Positions 4,391 through 5,152 of a stretch of DNA of 5,152 nt are shown here, piece after piece; within the stretch, counting starts at the first letter, position 1; each line of letters opens with the position of its first letter. The translations under genes and the position numbers were made by a program. The notes under the pieces are model-generated. The model made no database searches. It was not told the origin of the DNA and saw nothing but the letters and a program-made list of their open reading frames with translations. The DNA comes from Candidatus Bathyarchaeota archaeon (GTDB lineage: Archaea; Thermoproteota; Bathyarchaeia; Bathyarchaeales; Bathycorpusculaceae). Where the stretch lies: positions 1 to 5,152 of the forward strand of contig DAOUTL010000098.1 in assembly GCA_030626685.1 (NCBI GenBank), in the 5' to 3' direction.

Positions 4391-4397
4391 TCTAAAA
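4391..4397 (-). promoter_or_regulatory. Possible promoter box for the tRNA-Ser 5' half
   Basis: The minus strand reads TTTTAGA, part of the octamer CTTTTAGA shared with the box upstream of 3410. Its end is 23 nt before position 1 of the tRNA half, fitting archaeal TATA spacing. It suggests the half is, or was, a transcribed tRNA start rather than a random fragment. Confidence 0.35.
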
Positions 4398-4473
4398 GAG
4401 TTTTCATCACATAGTTAATATGCGATGATGGAAAAAGCCATTACACTCAAGGAGAGCTACCGCAGAAGAACGC

Positions 4474-4767
4474 ATGGAAGTTGGTGGTGCAATAATTACT
4501 GTGGAGGGCGTAACGGCACACTTTGTTAAAATAGGAAGAAGAGGCAAAGTTCGTGGACCTATAAAGGCAGATCAAGTCATCATTGGTAGAGATGCATATG
4601 CAGAGGACGGTTACGAGAAGAAAATTCTTCTTAGAAGTGGGGCACATGCAGAAAACGTTTACGGTGAAACCATCATCATCGAATCTTACTGCCACATAAG
4701 CGGTGAAGTACAGTACACTGGTGAATTAAGAATGAACGAGCATGTTTCACTGGTTAAGGCACCATAA
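4474..4767 (+). CDS. Polymer-forming (bactofilin-like) protein, probably 5'-truncated
   Basis: The 97-residue product is built of short beta repeats with regularly spaced hydrophobic and Gly residues (MEVGGAIITVEG, FVKIGRRGKVRGPIKADQV, AENVYGETIIIESYCHISGE, GELRM), as in the right-handed beta-helix of polymer-forming cytoskeletal proteins. These self-assemble into filaments; the archaeal role is not established. Usual family members are, from memory, clearly longer, with more repeats before this part. The frame stays open upstream of ATG 4474 to a stop at 4426-4428, and those codons (RRATAEERMEVGG) look like the end of another repeat, so the 5' part is missing. An AAGGAG site at 4449-4454 is 19 nt before the ATG, too far to be ideal. 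Another frame from ATG 4425 or 4428 (MMEKAITLKESYRRR) could be its former start if one base were shifted. It converges on the PhoU-like gene. Confidence 0.7.
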   Translation: MEVGGAIITVEGVTAHFVKIGRRGKVRGPIKADQVIIGRDAYAEDGYEKKILLRSGAHAENVYGETIIIESYCHISGEVQYTGELRMNEHVSLVKAP

Positions 4768-4802
4768 AAAGTAGATAAACTTCCCTTCTAAAAAAGAACA
4801 AG

Positions 4803-5152
4803 TTAACGTCTTTTAGGCATCACCAAGTCTGCTATATCTATACTGTGCTCATAAATTTGTTTTAAAATGGAAGTCGCCGCTAGAATGTGCGGTACAACAT
4901 CAAGTGACTGCGCCCTAGCAGCTTTTTCGATACCAGCGAATATTTTTTCAATTCTCTCCCGCATATCCCGCACACCTTCAGCTAAGTCTACAGCGCCTGT
5001 GAAAAAGGCTTTTAAGGCGTTTTCATGAGCATCGAAGCAAGCCGTGTGAAAGTCGACAAGTAGCCTCTTTAAGTCTTCAGTCAATCTTGCGCCTTTTAAC
5101 TCAACTGTTTTTAATGCCGCCCGTACACATTCGTCACCTATTGCCTCCACTA
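4803..5152 (-). CDS. PhoU-like protein, C-terminal part (runs off right edge)
   Basis: The minus strand is open from the right edge to TAA at 4803-4805, about 116 residues, rich in charged helices. The C-terminal HILAATSILKQIYEHSIDIA followed by DLVMPKRR resembles the last helices of PhoU domains, where a conserved helix ends in an I-x-D-x-A-x-L pattern. Archaeal PhoU-like proteins often have an AbrB-type DNA-binding domain followed by PhoU repeats and are linked to phosphate uptake control; whether this one does cannot be seen. A GTG at 5150 could be read as a start, but the family is longer and the codon before it is open, so I treat GTG as internal Val. It converges on the polymer-forming gene, leaving 35 nt between stops, with AT-rich sequence but no clear terminator hairpin. 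Confidence 0.7.
   Translation of the reverse strand, partial: VEAIGDECVRAALKTVELKGARLTEDLKRLLVDFHTACFDAHENALKAFFTGAVDLAEGVRDMRERIEKIFAGIEKAARAQSLDVVPHILAATSILKQIYEHSIDIADLVMPKRR

Noticed and set aside
1..5152. CRISPR array, insertion sequence with terminal repeats, toxin-antitoxin or defence system
   Set aside because: I saw no regularly spaced repeats, no transposase or nuclease other than the homing endonuclease, and no paired small genes with typical motifs.

Overview
The window is most likely from an AT-rich archaeal chromosome. Signs are archaeal-type TATA boxes upstream of genes, a tRNA gene with a small intron and an encoded CCA end, an archaeal SLC41/MgtE-type transporter, a PhoU-like protein and small zinc-ribbon proteins. 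A TACK-group archaeon (for example Bathyarchaeia) is my best guess from protein flavour only; I could run no search.

Left part (1-2580). On the minus strand lies the N-terminal 215 residues of an SLC41/MgtE-like divalent-cation transporter that runs off the left edge. Just upstream, and overlapping its start by ATGA, is a small reading frame that looks frameshifted. A short plus-strand gene (1059-1259) converges on a minus-strand MFS transporter (1279-2523). The MFS promoter region carries a TATA box, a 15-bp perfect palindrome at the expected transcription start, and a GGTGG ribosome binding site. The last 26 residues of the MFS protein replace the expected end of TM12.

Middle part (2580-3250). 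This is decayed intergenic space with a frameshifted zinc-ribbon remnant (plus strand), an intact 48-residue zinc-ribbon gene (minus strand) that only shows when short frames are read, and a 19-bp perfect inverted repeat. One arm of that repeat is the 3' flank of a tRNA gene.

Right part (3254-4397) is the most interesting. A tRNA-Ser(CGA) body on the minus strand has a 27-nt intron at the unusual position 32/33. Its first three acceptor nucleotides are missing, yet a perfect GCCGGGG acceptor strand sits 43 nt further upstream. About 30 nt above that ends a LAGLIDADG homing endonuclease gene with an N-terminal helix-turn-helix domain. Directly above that gene is a second tRNA-Ser 5' half (positions 1-26) with its own promoter-like box. 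The endonuclease gene is therefore sandwiched between two tRNA-Ser 5' segments. It could be a giant tRNA intron, an insertion that destroyed a tandem tRNA-Ser gene, or a split-tRNA arrangement.

Far right (4429-5152). A 5'-truncated polymer-forming (bactofilin-like) protein converges on the C-terminal part of a PhoU-like protein that enters from the right edge. Several genes here are truncated or frameshifted, so the window looks like a rearrangement-prone accessory region around a tRNA locus rather than one operon.
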